DNA of 64,000 bases, taken from Bradyrhizobium sp. MOS003. GTDB lineage: Bacteria; Pseudomonadota; Alphaproteobacteria; Rhizobiales; Xanthobacteraceae. The number at the start of each line of letters is the position of its first letter. Positions within the stretch are counted from its first letter, which is position 1. The translations under genes were made by a program, and so were the position numbers. The stretch is from positions 682,001-746,000 of the forward strand of contig NZ_PYFW01000003.1 of the NCBI RefSeq assembly GCF_003020125.1. Reading direction: 5' to 3'. The notes beneath the pieces were generated by a model. It was not told the DNA's origin, ran no database searches, and worked only from the letters and a program-made list of their open reading frames with translations. Shown here one piece after another: positions 18,981-29,158 of this stretch.

Positions 18981-19900
18981 CCGACACCACCGTCAATCCG
19001 CAGGCGCTTCCGGCCGGATTCGTCCTCGCGCCGCAACTGCCGGAGATCCTTCGGCCAGTCAAGATCCGGCACGGCTTCATCGGCTTCCTGCGCGGTCATC
19101 CGACGGTCGCCATCGGCGGCGCGCTGCTGCTGACGCTGGTCCTGATCGCGATCTTCGCACCCTATCTCGGAACGGTCGATCCGACGGCGCTCGCGCCTGC
19201 CAAACGCACGCGCGCGCCCTCGGCGGACTATTGGTTCGGCTCCGACGTGCTCGGCCGCGACATCTATTCGCGCGTGCTGTTCGGTGCGCGCGTCTCGCTC
19301 ACGGTCGGCCTGTCGGTCGCGATCTTCGCATCCGCGGCAGGCCTTGCCATCGGCATGGTCTCCGGCTTCATCCGCTGGGCCGACGGCATCCTGATGCGCT
19401 TCATGGACGGCTTGATGTCGATCCCGCCGATCCTGCTGGCGATCGCGCTGATGGCGCTGACGCGCGGCAGCGTCGGCAATGTCATCCTGGCCATCACTGT
19501 TGCCGAGATCCCGCGCGTCTCGCGTCTCGTCCGCAGTGTCGTGCTGTCATTGCGCGAGCAGCCGTATGTGGATGCCGCAGTGGCCTGCGGCACGCGCACG
19601 CCGATGATCATCCTCCGCCACATCCTGCCCAACACGGTGGCGCCGATGCTGGTGCAGGCGACCTACATTTGCGCCAGCGCCATGATCACCGAGGCGATCC
19701 TGTCCTTCATCGGCGCGGGTACGCCGCCCACCATTCCCTCCTGGGGCAACATCATGGCCGAGGGCCGCGCGCTGTGGCAGGTCAAGCCCTACATCGTGTT
19801 CTTCCCGGCGGCGTTCCTGTCCGTCACCGTGCTCGCGGTGAATCTGCTCGGCGACGGCCTTCGCGATGCGCTCGATCCGCGCATGGCCAAGAGCCTCTGA
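18977..19900 (+). CDS. ABC transporter permease, DppC type (second importer)
   Basis: 307 residues from a TTG start that overlaps the preceding stop (TTGA); no ATG is available until well inside conserved sequence. Features: an N-terminal cytoplasmic stretch, FLRGHPTVAIGGALL first membrane segment, WFGSDVLGRDIYSRVLFGAR, and the ending LGDGLRDALDPRMAK. It completes the membrane channel of the second importer. Confidence 0.88.
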   Translation: MTDTTVNPQALPAGFVLAPQLPEILRPVKIRHGFIGFLRGHPTVAIGGALLLTLVLIAIFAPYLGTVDPTALAPAKRTRAPSADYWFGSDVLGRDIYSRVLFGARVSLTVGLSVAIFASAAGLAIGMVSGFIRWADGILMRFMDGLMSIPPILLAIALMALTRGSVGNVILAITVAEIPRVSRLVRSVVLSLREQPYVDAAVACGTRTPMIILRHILPNTVAPMLVQATYICASAMITEAILSFIGAGTPPTIPSWGNIMAEGRALWQVKPYIVFFPAAFLSVTVLAVNLLGDGLRDALDPRMAKSL

Positions 19901-19919
19901 TGGTGCGGGGCTGATCGCG

Positions 19920-20905
19920 ATGGCATTGCTCGAAGTCGACAATCTCCAGACCCATTTCCGCACCCCCAGCGGCATCAACCGAGCGGTCGACGGTGTATCC
20001 TTCCACGTCAACGAGGGCGAGACGCTCGCCATCGTCGGCGAATCCGGTTGTGGCAAGTCGGTGACCTCGATGTCGCTGATGCGGCTGATCCCCGAGCCGC
20101 CGGGCAGGATCGCGGGTTCCATCCGCTTTGCGGGAAAGGACCTGCTGCAACTCTCCGACCGCGAGATGCGCGCGATCCGCGGCAACGACATCTCGATGAT
20201 CTTTCAGGAGCCGATGACGAGCCTCAATCCGGTGCTCACCGTCGGCCGTCAGATCCGCGAGACGCTGATGATCCATCAGGGCCTGGACAAGGCGGCGGCT
20301 GAGGCGCACGCAGTCGAAATGCTGACATTGGTCGGCATTCCCGAACCGGGGCGCCGGGTGCGCGAATATCCGCACCAGCTCTCCGGCGGCATGCGTCAGC
20401 GCGTGATGATTGCCATTGCGCTCGCCTGCAATCCAAAACTTCTCATTGCCGACGAGCCGACCACCGCGCTCGACGTGACGATCCAGGCGCAGATCCTGAA
20501 GCTGATGCTGGACCTCAAGAGCCGGGTCGGCGCCGCCATCATCCTGATCACCCACGACCTCGGCGTCGTCGCCGAGATCGCCGAGCGCGTCATGGTGATG
20601 TATGCGGGCCGCAAGGTCGAGGAAGCGCCGGTCGCCGAGCTGTTTCGCGCGCCGCGGCATCCCTATACGCAGGGACTGCTCGGTGCAGTGCCGCGGCTCG
20701 GCTCGTCGCTGACAGGCACCGCAAGACGGCTCGCCGAAATTCCCGGCCAGGTGCCCGATCTCAGAAAGCCGATCGTCGGCTGCGTCTTTGCCGGCCGCTG
20801 TGCGCTTGCGACCGATCTGTGCCGCCAATATGCGCCGGGGCTCGAAGAGAAGGGCCCTCGTCACGTCGCCGCCTGTCACTATGCAGCCAAGGGAGCCGTC
20901 GCGGC

Positions 20906-20909
<4 letters not shown>
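19920..20909 (+). CDS. ABC transporter ATPase, DppD type
   Basis: 329 residues from ATG 19920. Walker A GESGCGKS, signature LSGGMRQRV, Walker B LLIADEPTTALD and the C-terminal oligopeptide-transporter extension with cysteines (GCVFAGRCALATDLC), which in this family can hold an iron-sulfur cluster. It energises the second importer with its partner encoded immediately downstream, whose start overlaps this stop (ATGA). Confidence 0.92.
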
Positions 20910-21898
<989 letters not shown>

Positions 21899-21926
21899 GG
21901 TGCGAGATTTCGTCGGAAATTCGCCA

Positions 21927-21975
21927 GCAAAAACAACGCCATTCTACTGTGCATGGGGTTGTTTTCGCATTTTTT
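21927..21975 (+). terminator. Intrinsic terminator after second peptide ABC operon
   Basis: A 14-base left arm (21927-21940) pairs with 21955-21968 at 12 of 14 positions around a 14-base loop, followed by six T. The loop and right arm contain a 22-base sequence that recurs at 60267. It lies between convergent genes and has a T-run only on the plus strand. Confidence 0.7.
21944..21965 (+). repeat. 22-base dispersed repeat, copy 1
   Basis: Bases 21944-21965, beginning CTACTGTGCATGGGG and ending in GTTTT, are identical to 60267-60288 in the same orientation. This copy forms the loop and right arm of a terminator hairpin. Confidence 0.8.
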
Positions 21976-21988
21976 GGTGGGGCCGGCC

Positions 21989-22276
21989 TCAACCCTGCCG
22001 GCGCAGGAAGCCCGTGATCGTGACCTTTTCCCAGATTCCCGCCGCGGCAAACGGGTCGGCGCGATTGAAAGCCTCGACGTCGCCACGGCCGGGCGCCTCG
22101 ATCAGGAACAGGCTGCCGATCATCGTTTGACCATCGTCGGAGACGAGCGGCCCCGACATCACGATCTTCACGCCGAAGCGCGAAGTGTCGCTCAGGAAAG
22201 TCTTGTGTGCATCGTAATTGGCGAGCCGGGTCGGCAGCGCGCCGGCGCGGTCGACGGCGTGAATGGCGAACAACAT
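21989..22276 (-). CDS. YciI-family protein
   Basis: 95 residues, the normal size of YciI-like proteins. It opens MLFAIHAVDRAG and continues with DAHKTFL and a GSLFLIEAPGRGDVEAF segment, matching the family's small ferredoxin-like fold with conserved His and Asp. YciI proteins are often stand-alone enzymes or accessory proteins in aromatic degradation operons; no reaction can be assigned. It is the last gene of the minus-strand operon, 74 bases after the sugar-type binding protein. Confidence 0.82.
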   Translation of the reverse strand: MLFAIHAVDRAGALPTRLANYDAHKTFLSDTSRFGVKIVMSGPLVSDDGQTMIGSLFLIEAPGRGDVEAFNRADPFAAAGIWEKVTITGFLRRQG

Positions 22277-22350
22277 GGTGGTCTCCGTTTCTTCGGCTTC
22301 AGTTCTTGGGACGGCCGCCGTGGCGACCGCCCGGACGTGATGGGGTGGAC

Positions 22351-23325
22351 CTACTTGGCGCTGAGCTTGCCGGCTTCCTCGAAGGTCGGGCAGGTCCGCT
22401 GCTCCAGCGGCACGTCGAACGGTTGGTAGTTGTCCTTGGTGATGACGGTCGGCTTCAGCACGATCTCCGCGATGACCGGCTGATTGCGAAGGCCACGGAT
22501 CGCCATCATGGTGCCGAGGCAGCCTTGCGCAAATCCGTTGTAGTCGCCGCTGGCGAGCAGCTTGCCGGACTTGATCGCGTCGATCGCCTCCTTGGTGCCG
22601 TTGATGCCGATCACCTGCGCCTTGCGATTGGCGCCGTCGAGCGCCTCGATCGCGCCGACCGCCATGGCGTCGTTGGCAGCGAGCACGCCGTCGATCTGGG
22701 AGTTCGACTGCATCAGGTTTTCCATCACCTGAAGCGCCTGCAGCCGCTGATAGTTGCCGGGCTGCGAGGCCAGCAGCTTGGCGCCTGGAGCTTCCTTCAG
22801 CGCGTCGTTGAAGCCGCGGACGCGGTCGACATTGGTCAGCGAGCCCTTGACGCCCTCGATGATGACGATGTTGCCCTTGCCGCCGAGCGTCTTTAGGAGG
22901 AAGCGCGCAGTCTCGAGTCCCAGGCTGTAATCGTCGGCACCGACGAAAGACAGGAATTTGCCGCCGGCCGAGCGGTCGGTGATGTTGACGACGGGGATCT
23001 TGGCTTCGTTGATCTTCTCGACGCCCGGCACCATCGCCTTGTAGTCGACCGGCGTGAACACGATCGCGCTCGGCTTCTTCACCACCACGTCCTCGATCTG
23101 GCTGAGCTGCTCGGGGATCGAATCCGGCTTGGTCGGGATGTACTGAAGTGTCTTGGCGTTCAGCGTCTTCGCCATGTTGTCGGCACCGACCCGCACCGTC
23201 TGGAAAAACGGGTTGGTCTGGTTCTTGGTGAAGACGGCGATGGTCTCGCCGTCGGCCCGCGCTTGCGTGGTGAATGCCGCGGCCATCAGAAGCGGCAGCG
23301 TCAGGTAACCCAGTTTATGTTTCAT
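22351..23325 (-). CDS. Ribose/sugar-type ABC transporter substrate-binding protein
   Basis: 324 residues with a Sec signal peptide (GYLTLPLLMAAAFTT, cleavage near QARA). The mature part is a type I periplasmic binding protein of the RbsB group: IAVFTKNQTNPFFQTVRVG, a DGVLAANDAMAVGAIEAL hinge region and GINGTKEAIDAIKSG. It binds a small polar solute in the periplasm. It is placed after the permeases, an unusual end-of-set position, and all four importer genes lie inside a hydroxyquinol/maleylacetate operon, so the ligand may be a glycoside or polyol-like precursor. Confidence 0.92.
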   Translation of the reverse strand: MKHKLGYLTLPLLMAAAFTTQARADGETIAVFTKNQTNPFFQTVRVGADNMAKTLNAKTLQYIPTKPDSIPEQLSQIEDVVVKKPSAIVFTPVDYKAMVPGVEKINEAKIPVVNITDRSAGGKFLSFVGADDYSLGLETARFLLKTLGGKGNIVIIEGVKGSLTNVDRVRGFNDALKEAPGAKLLASQPGNYQRLQALQVMENLMQSNSQIDGVLAANDAMAVGAIEALDGANRKAQVIGINGTKEAIDAIKSGKLLASGDYNGFAQGCLGTMMAIRGLRNQPVIAEIVLKPTVITKDNYQPFDVPLEQRTCPTFEEAGKLSAK

Positions 23326-23367
23326 GTTGCCTCCATCCCTCGTTTTGCTTGTTGGTAGTCCAGGAAC

Positions 23368-24345
23368 TCATTGCGCGCGGCGGCGGGTCTTCATGTCGAG
23401 CCAGACCGCGAGAATGACGATGATGCCGGTGACCAGCGGCTGCCAGTTGGCGCTGACCGAGAGCAGGTTCATGCCGTTCAGTACCAGCGTCAGGATTAGC
23501 GCGCCGATGAAGGTGCCGAACACAGTGCCGACGCCGCCGAACAGCGAGGTACCGCCGATCAGCACGGCCGCGATCGCGGGTAGCGTCAGGCTTTCGCCAA
23601 TGTCGGCCTCGGCCGAATTGAGCCGCGACAGGAAAATGATCGAAGCGAGCCCCGCCATGGTGCCGGAGACCGCGTAGACCAGCAGCAGGCGGCGCGCGAC
23701 AGGGATGCCGGAGAGCCGGGCGGCGATCGGATTGGCCCCAATCGCATAAATCTCCTGACCCCAGACCGTCCGTTGCGCGAAGAATGTCCCGATACCGAGG
23801 AACACCAGCAGCAGATAGACCGGGATCGGCAGGCCGAACAGATAGCCGCTGCCGATCTGACGGAAGCCGGCGGGGAAGCCGTGAAGCGTTTCGCCCGCCA
23901 TGTACCAGTAGGTGAGGCCGTTCAGCACCCAGAGCATGCCGTAAGTGGCGATGAAGGAGGGGATGCGAAGCGCCGTGACCATGATGCCGTTGAGCAGGCC
24001 GACGAGGCCGCCGCAGGCAAGCCCGGTGAGGATGCCGAGCGCCGGCGAGCCGGTCTTGTGGATCACGGTGCCGGCAATGCAGGCCGACAGCGCGACATTG
24101 GCGCCGACGGAGAGATCGAGGCCGGCGGTCAGCACCACCAGCGTCAGGCCGGAGGCGATGAAGAAGGTCAGGCTTGCCTGCCTGAGTACGTTGAGGATGT
24201 TGCCGAGACTGAGGAAGGAATCGCTGAGCACGGCAAGTACCGCGCAGATAAGGAGCGCCGCGAGCAGGCGATAGAACACCTGGATCGCGTCCTGCGACAG
24301 GAACGAGCGGGGCGGCATCATGGCGTCTTTGGTGATGTCGGTCAC
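23368..24345 (-). CDS. Ribose-type ABC transporter permease
   Basis: 325 residues. RbsC-family features are the long hydrophobic segments with TLVVLTAGLDLSVGANVAL and ANPIAARLSGIPVARR in the cytoplasmic loop. About ten membrane spans are expected. Start overlaps the stop of the other permease gene by 4 bases. It forms the channel with that protein, and both use the double ATPase encoded upstream in the operon. Confidence 0.91.
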   Translation of the reverse strand: MTDITKDAMMPPRSFLSQDAIQVFYRLLAALLICAVLAVLSDSFLSLGNILNVLRQASLTFFIASGLTLVVLTAGLDLSVGANVALSACIAGTVIHKTGSPALGILTGLACGGLVGLLNGIMVTALRIPSFIATYGMLWVLNGLTYWYMAGETLHGFPAGFRQIGSGYLFGLPIPVYLLLVFLGIGTFFAQRTVWGQEIYAIGANPIAARLSGIPVARRLLLVYAVSGTMAGLASIIFLSRLNSAEADIGESLTLPAIAAVLIGGTSLFGGVGTVFGTFIGALILTLVLNGMNLLSVSANWQPLVTGIIVILAVWLDMKTRRRAQ

Positions 24346-25292
24346 GCCCGACTCCTGAGACCATCGAGGAACAGCGCGACGATGACGAGCACGCCGACGC
24401 TGGCGACCTGCACCGAGGACGGCAGCGAGATCAGGTTCAACCCGTTGCGCAACACACCGACGGAGAGCACGCCGAGCAGGGTGCCGAGCAGCCAGCCATT
24501 GCCGCGCTCGAACGAGGTGCCGCCCACCGCGACGGCCGCGATGGCGTCGAATTCGAGGCCGAGGCCGGCGGTGGGATGGCCGGAATTCATGCGCGCCGTC
24601 ATCAACAGCCCGGCGATGCCGGCCATGGCGCCGCCGAGCGCATAGACCCCGATCAGCAGCCTGTTCGGCGACAGGCCCGCATAGCGCAAGGCCTCGCGAT
24701 TGCCGCCGAGCGCGAAGATGTAGGTGCCGAAGCGGGTGTGATAGAGCAGGCCGTGGAACGCCGCATAGGTCACGAGCGCCATCACGATCGGCACGGGCAC
24801 GCCGAGCAGCGTCGACGAATAGATATCGCGGACGCTGTGGGGGATGCCGACCACGCTCTGGCCATCGCTGACGATCAGCGACAGCCCTTGCGCCATGCCG
24901 AGCGTGCCGAGCGTCGCGACGAAAGGTGGAATGCCGAGGATGGCGACCAGCCAGCCGTTGGCAAGGCCGAAGGCCACACCCACCAGCAGGCCAGCGCCGA
25001 GGCCCAGCAGCATCGACTTGGTCGCGAGCGACACGATGGCGACGCAGAGCGAAGTCAGTGTCAGCACTGCGCCCATCGAGAGGTCCAGACCCTCGGTCAT
25101 GATGATCAACGTCATCGGCAGCGCGAGCATGGTCAGGATAGTCGACTGCACCAGCACGTTGGAGAGATTGGCGACCGACAGGAAACCGGGCGCGATCGCG
25201 GTGAACAGCGTGATCAGCAGCACCAGCACGATGGCAACGCCGGGAATGCGCTGCAGCGGGTTGGACCTCGAGACGACCGCGGCTTCACGCAT
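24342..25292 (-). CDS. Ribose-type ABC transporter permease
   Basis: 316 residues, RbsC family: LPMTLIIMTEGLDLSMGAVL and the loop GGNREALRYAGLSPNRLL. It is a second, different permease, so the importer uses a heterodimeric channel rather than the RbsC homodimer. Its start overlaps the ATPase stop by 8 bases and its stop overlaps the next permease start by 4. Confidence 0.91.
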   Translation of the reverse strand: MREAAVVSRSNPLQRIPGVAIVLVLLITLFTAIAPGFLSVANLSNVLVQSTILTMLALPMTLIIMTEGLDLSMGAVLTLTSLCVAIVSLATKSMLLGLGAGLLVGVAFGLANGWLVAILGIPPFVATLGTLGMAQGLSLIVSDGQSVVGIPHSVRDIYSSTLLGVPVPIVMALVTYAAFHGLLYHTRFGTYIFALGGNREALRYAGLSPNRLLIGVYALGGAMAGIAGLLMTARMNSGHPTAGLGLEFDAIAAVAVGGTSFERGNGWLLGTLLGVLSVGVLRNGLNLISLPSSVQVASVGVLVIVALFLDGLRSRA

Positions 25293-26808
25293 GATGTATC
25301 CCCAGTCGCACGATGTTCTCCTCGGTCAGTTCGTTACGGGCCAGGTGCCCGGCGATTCGACCCTCGCGCATCACATAGGCGCGGTCGCAGACATGGCAGA
25401 TCTCGATTTGCTCGGACGAAATCATCAGCGCTGCCGCGCCTTCCGCGACCAGGCGGTCGATCAGCGCAAAGATCTCGGATTTGGCGCCGATGTCGATACC
25501 GCGCGTCGGCTCGTCGAAGATGAAGAGCTTCGAGCCGGCCGCCAGCCATTTGCCGATCACGACCTTCTGCTGGTTGCCGCCCGAAAGCAGGCCGACGGTC
25601 TGGCGCGCGCTGGGCGTTGCAATGCGCAATTGCCGGATCAGGGCGTCGGAGGTCCGTTGCGCGCTTCGCGAATCGAAAAGCCCGCTCGGGAACAGCTTCC
25701 GCAGCGCCGATACCACGAGGTTGTCGCTGACCGAGCGCAGCAGCGCGAGACCCTCGCTCTTGCGGCTTTCCGGGATCAGAGCAATGCCGCGGCGGGCGGC
25801 AAGATCAGGCTCGCCGGAAATGGCCTTTCCGTCGAAGATGATCTCGCCTGATGTGACCGGATCGGCGCCGAAGATGGCGCGCGCGACTTCGCTGCGGCCG
25901 GAGCCGACGAGGCCGCATAGCCCGACGATCTCGCCCCGGCGCACCTCGATATTGATGTCGGAGATACCGGTCGCCGCGCTCAGGCCCTTGACCTCCAGCA
26001 GAAGCTCGCCGGGCTTGTCGGCAAAGCTGCGCGGATAGGTCATGTCGACATTGCGGCCCACCATCATGCGCACCAGCTGGTCCGGCGTGACATCGGCCGG
26101 TTTGACGCCGTCGATGCGGCGGCCGTCGCGCAGCACGGTGATGCGGTCGCCGAGCGCGAATACCTCGGCCATGCGGTGCGAGATATAGACGATGGAGACG
26201 CCGTCGGCCTTCAGCCGCGCGATCAGCGCGAACAGCAGTTCGGTCTCGCGGTCGGATAGCGCCGCGGTCGGCTCGTCCATCACGAGGATGCGCGCGTTCT
26301 GGCTGATCGCCTTGGCAATCTCGACCATCTGCTGCTGTGCGACGCCGAGCTTGTCGACGGTCGTGGAGGGATCGATGTCGAAGCCGATCGCGTCGAGCAC
26401 ACGCTTCGCATCGGTCAGGATCTTGCGGCGGTCGATGGTGCCGGGGATGCGTCCACCGGGCTCGCGGCCGAGGAAGATGTTCTGGGCGATATCGAGATGG
26501 GGAACCAGCGAGAATTCCTGGAAGATCACGGCAATGCCGAGCTTCTGCGCATCCGCGGTCGACGAGATCGCGACCTTGTCGCCCTTGTAATAGAATTCGC
26601 CGGCATCGGCGCGGTAGGCGCCGCACAGCACCTTCATCAGGCTCGATTTGCCGGCACCGTTCTCACCCAGCAGCATATGGACTTCGCCGGGGTAGACGGC
26701 AAAGGACACGTCATCCAGCGCCTTGACGCCAGGAAATTCCTTGCTGATGCCGCGCAATTCCAGCAGCGGCGTGGGCGTGGTGACCTCGACCGGGAGCGCG
26801 TCGCTCAT
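25285..26808 (-). CDS. Double-domain sugar ABC transporter ATPase (RbsA/MglA type)
   Basis: 507 residues with two nucleotide-binding domains. The first has Walker A GENGAGKSS, and the second has the typically altered GLVGSGRSE, with LSGGNQQKVVIGKWL and FDEPTRGIDIG following. This pattern is the RbsA/MglA/XylG group. It drives the ribose-type importer. The start overlaps the FAD-linked oxidase stop (ATGA), which ties transport to the catabolic genes of the same operon. Confidence 0.93.
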   Translation of the reverse strand: MSDALPVEVTTPTPLLELRGISKEFPGVKALDDVSFAVYPGEVHMLLGENGAGKSSLMKVLCGAYRADAGEFYYKGDKVAISSTADAQKLGIAVIFQEFSLVPHLDIAQNIFLGREPGGRIPGTIDRRKILTDAKRVLDAIGFDIDPSTTVDKLGVAQQQMVEIAKAISQNARILVMDEPTAALSDRETELLFALIARLKADGVSIVYISHRMAEVFALGDRITVLRDGRRIDGVKPADVTPDQLVRMMVGRNVDMTYPRSFADKPGELLLEVKGLSAATGISDINIEVRRGEIVGLCGLVGSGRSEVARAIFGADPVTSGEIIFDGKAISGEPDLAARRGIALIPESRKSEGLALLRSVSDNLVVSALRKLFPSGLFDSRSAQRTSDALIRQLRIATPSARQTVGLLSGGNQQKVVIGKWLAAGSKLFIFDEPTRGIDIGAKSEIFALIDRLVAEGAAALMISSEQIEICHVCDRAYVMREGRIAGHLARNELTEENIVRLGIHHA

Positions 26809-28199
26809 GCTTTGGCTCCGCTGGCAAAGATCTTTCCAGGGTTCATCAGTCCATCAGGATCGAGCGCGGTCTTGATGGATCGCATCACGTCGACGGCCTC
26901 GCCGAGTTCATCGGCGAGATAGTCGATCTTGCCGAGCCCGATGCCGTGCTCGCCGGTGCAGGTGCCGTCCATGGCGATGGCGCGGGCGACCATGCGGGCC
27001 TGCAGCGCCTTGGCGGCTTCGCTCTCCTCGGGCTTTACGGGATCGATCAGGATCAGCATGTGAAAGTTGCCGTCGCCGACATGACCGACGATCGGCGCTG
27101 TGAAGCCATGCTCGTCCGCATCGCGCCGAGTCTCGGTCAGGCATTCCGCCAGCCGCGAGATCGGCACGCAGACGTCGGTGATCACGGCGCGCGCGCCCGG
27201 CCGCAGGCCCAGCCCGGCATAGAGGGTGTTGTCGCGGGCATGCCAGAGCCGGCTGCGGTCTTCCGCAGCCTTCGCGCAGGCAAAGCCGTGGCCGCCGTGG
27301 TCGGCCGCGATCGCCTGCGCGGCTTCGGCCTGCTCGGCAACGGAGGACTCGGAGCCGTGGAACTCGAAGAACAAGGTGGGCGCTTCGCGATAGCCGAGCT
27401 TGGCGTAGGCATTGATGCCACGCATCATGACGTCGTCGAGCAGCTCGATGCGCGCCACGGGGATCGCCGACTGGATCACAGAGATCGCGGTGTTGACTGC
27501 ATCATGCAGCGTGTCGAAGCTGCAGACGGCGGCGGAGATTGCTTGCGGCACGGGGTGCACTTTGAGGGTGATCTCGGTGATCACACCGAGCGTTCCTTCC
27601 GCGCCGACGAACAGGCGAGTGAGGTCATAACCGGCGGCCGACTTCCGCGCACGCTTTGCAGTGCGGATGATGCGGCCGTCGGCCAGCACCACCTCCAGCG
27701 CCATGACGTTGTCCTTCATGGTGCCGTAGCGCACCGCCATGGTGCCGGAGGCCCGCGTCGAGGTCATGCCCCCGATCGAGGCGTCGGCACCGGGGTCAAT
27801 CGGGAAGAAAAGTCCGGTATTGCGCAGCTCCGCATTGAGCTGCTTGCGGGTGATGCCGGGCTGCACGACAACGTCCATGTCGCTGTCGTGAACCGTCAGC
27901 ACCTTGTTCATGCGCGCGAAGTCGAAGCAGACGCCGCCAGCAATCGCGGCCGCATTGCCTTCCAGCGAAGTTCCCGCGCCGAACGGAACGATCGGCATAC
28001 CCGAGCTCGCGCAGAGCTTGACGATCTCGGCGACCTCCCGCGTCGTTTCAGGGAAGACGACGATGTCGGGCGGCAGATTGCGATAGTGCGATTCGCTCTG
28101 CCCGTGCTGATCGAGCACGCCACGCGCAACGCTCGCGCGCGGGCCGATCATGCCGGTGAGGCGATCGGCCAAGATGCTCGTGCTGACCCGCGGTCCCAT
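26805..28199 (-). CDS. FAD-linked oxidase, GlcD/D-lactate dehydrogenase family
   Basis: 464 residues from ATG 28199, with GGGAG about 9 bases upstream; the longer open frame upstream to 28433 is arginine- and serine-rich shadow sequence. FAD-binding type 4 domain: PPDIVVFPETTREV, VPFGAGTSLEGN, DPGADASIGGM and SAAGYDLTRLFVGAEGTLG. The C-terminal TGEHGIGLGKIDYL is typical of glycolate and D-lactate oxidases. It oxidises a 2-hydroxyacid, passing electrons to a quinone or cytochrome. The acid made by this operon's substrate is unknown. Confidence 0.9.
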   Translation of the reverse strand: MGPRVSTSILADRLTGMIGPRASVARGVLDQHGQSESHYRNLPPDIVVFPETTREVAEIVKLCASSGMPIVPFGAGTSLEGNAAAIAGGVCFDFARMNKVLTVHDSDMDVVVQPGITRKQLNAELRNTGLFFPIDPGADASIGGMTSTRASGTMAVRYGTMKDNVMALEVVLADGRIIRTAKRARKSAAGYDLTRLFVGAEGTLGVITEITLKVHPVPQAISAAVCSFDTLHDAVNTAISVIQSAIPVARIELLDDVMMRGINAYAKLGYREAPTLFFEFHGSESSVAEQAEAAQAIAADHGGHGFACAKAAEDRSRLWHARDNTLYAGLGLRPGARAVITDVCVPISRLAECLTETRRDADEHGFTAPIVGHVGDGNFHMLILIDPVKPEESEAAKALQARMVARAIAMDGTCTGEHGIGLGKIDYLADELGEAVDVMRSIKTALDPDGLMNPGKIFASGAKA

Positions 28200-28257
28200 C
28201 CTTAGCTCCCGTCTGCTCCCTGTCGCCGGACTCTTGCTGGTCCGTCGCCGCTTCAGC

Positions 28258-29142
28258 TTAAGCGGCTCTTGCGTTGCTCGCGACCTGCTTGAGGCCGAAA
28301 TCATAGTTGAGATGGAAATATTCGGTGTCCACCATGCGACCATCCGGCGCACGGCCGGCCGGATGCCTGGCGAATTCGCGGATAAGGCTGTCCTTGACGC
28401 CGAACACCACGTCCGAGTCGAGATATTGGTCACCTGCGACGAACACGTGGGTTACCAGTTGTTCGAAGCCCGGCGCGGAGATCATGAAGTGAACATGCGC
28501 CGGACGCCAGGGGTGGCGGCCCTGCGCCTCCAGCATCTCGCCGACCGGGCCGTCGTGTGGGACGGGGTAGGCGGCCGGCTTGATCGACCAGAAATGGAAT
28601 TTGCCGTTGGCATCGGTGTGGAAGCGCGCGCGCATCGCGAGATCGCCGATCTGGTCGAGCTGCTGCACGTCATAGTAGCCGTCATCGTCGGAGTGCCAGA
28701 CATCCACGATGGCACCCACGAGCGGCTTGCCGTCGACGGTCGAGACCGAGCCGGTGACCAGCATGGGGTCGCCTTCCATCGGGCCGGAAATATCCGCGCC
28801 GCTGTCCTTCTCAGGAGCTGCCTGGACGAAGAACGGGCCAAGCACCGTGGTCTCAGTCGCGCCCTCCGGCACCGGATGGTTGATCGCATCGACCAGCATG
28901 GAGACGCCGAGCGTATCCGACAGCAGGATGAACTCCTGGCGCTTGTCGTCGCACATGTGCCCGGTGCGGGTCAGGAAGTCGATGCCGAACTCCCACTCCT
29001 TTTGGGTCGGACGAATCTCGCGGACGAAGGCATGGAGGTGGCGCACCAGGGCTTCGCTGACCTGCTTGATGCGCGGATCGCCAGCGTCCTTGATCCGCTC
29101 CAGCACGGCGTCGGTGATCGTGGTCTCGTTGAAATTACGCAT
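28258..29142 (-). CDS. Intradiol ring-cleavage dioxygenase, hydroxyquinol 1,2-dioxygenase-like
   Basis: 294 residues. The N-terminal dimerisation domain is followed by the catalytic core with non-haem Fe(III) ligands Tyr157 (DGYYDVQ), Tyr192 (YPVPHDGPVG) and His216/His218 (RPAHVHF). The core sequence fits hydroxyquinol 1,2-dioxygenases, which cleave 1,2,4-trihydroxybenzene to maleylacetate. The maleylacetate reductase gene in the same operon supports this over catechol dioxygenase. It lies 16 bases after the dehydrogenase gene. Confidence 0.91.
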   Translation of the reverse strand: MRNFNETTITDAVLERIKDAGDPRIKQVSEALVRHLHAFVREIRPTQKEWEFGIDFLTRTGHMCDDKRQEFILLSDTLGVSMLVDAINHPVPEGATETTVLGPFFVQAAPEKDSGADISGPMEGDPMLVTGSVSTVDGKPLVGAIVDVWHSDDDGYYDVQQLDQIGDLAMRARFHTDANGKFHFWSIKPAAYPVPHDGPVGEMLEAQGRHPWRPAHVHFMISAPGFEQLVTHVFVAGDQYLDSDVVFGVKDSLIREFARHPAGRAPDGRMVDTEYFHLNYDFGLKQVASNARAA

Positions 29143-29158
29143 CTGTGCCTTCCGCCGA

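Noticed and set aside
28200..28433. N-terminal extension of 78 residues on the FAD-linked oxidase
   Set aside because: The extension is Arg/Ser-rich, overlaps the end of the dioxygenase gene in another frame, and a well-placed ribosome site supports ATG 28199.
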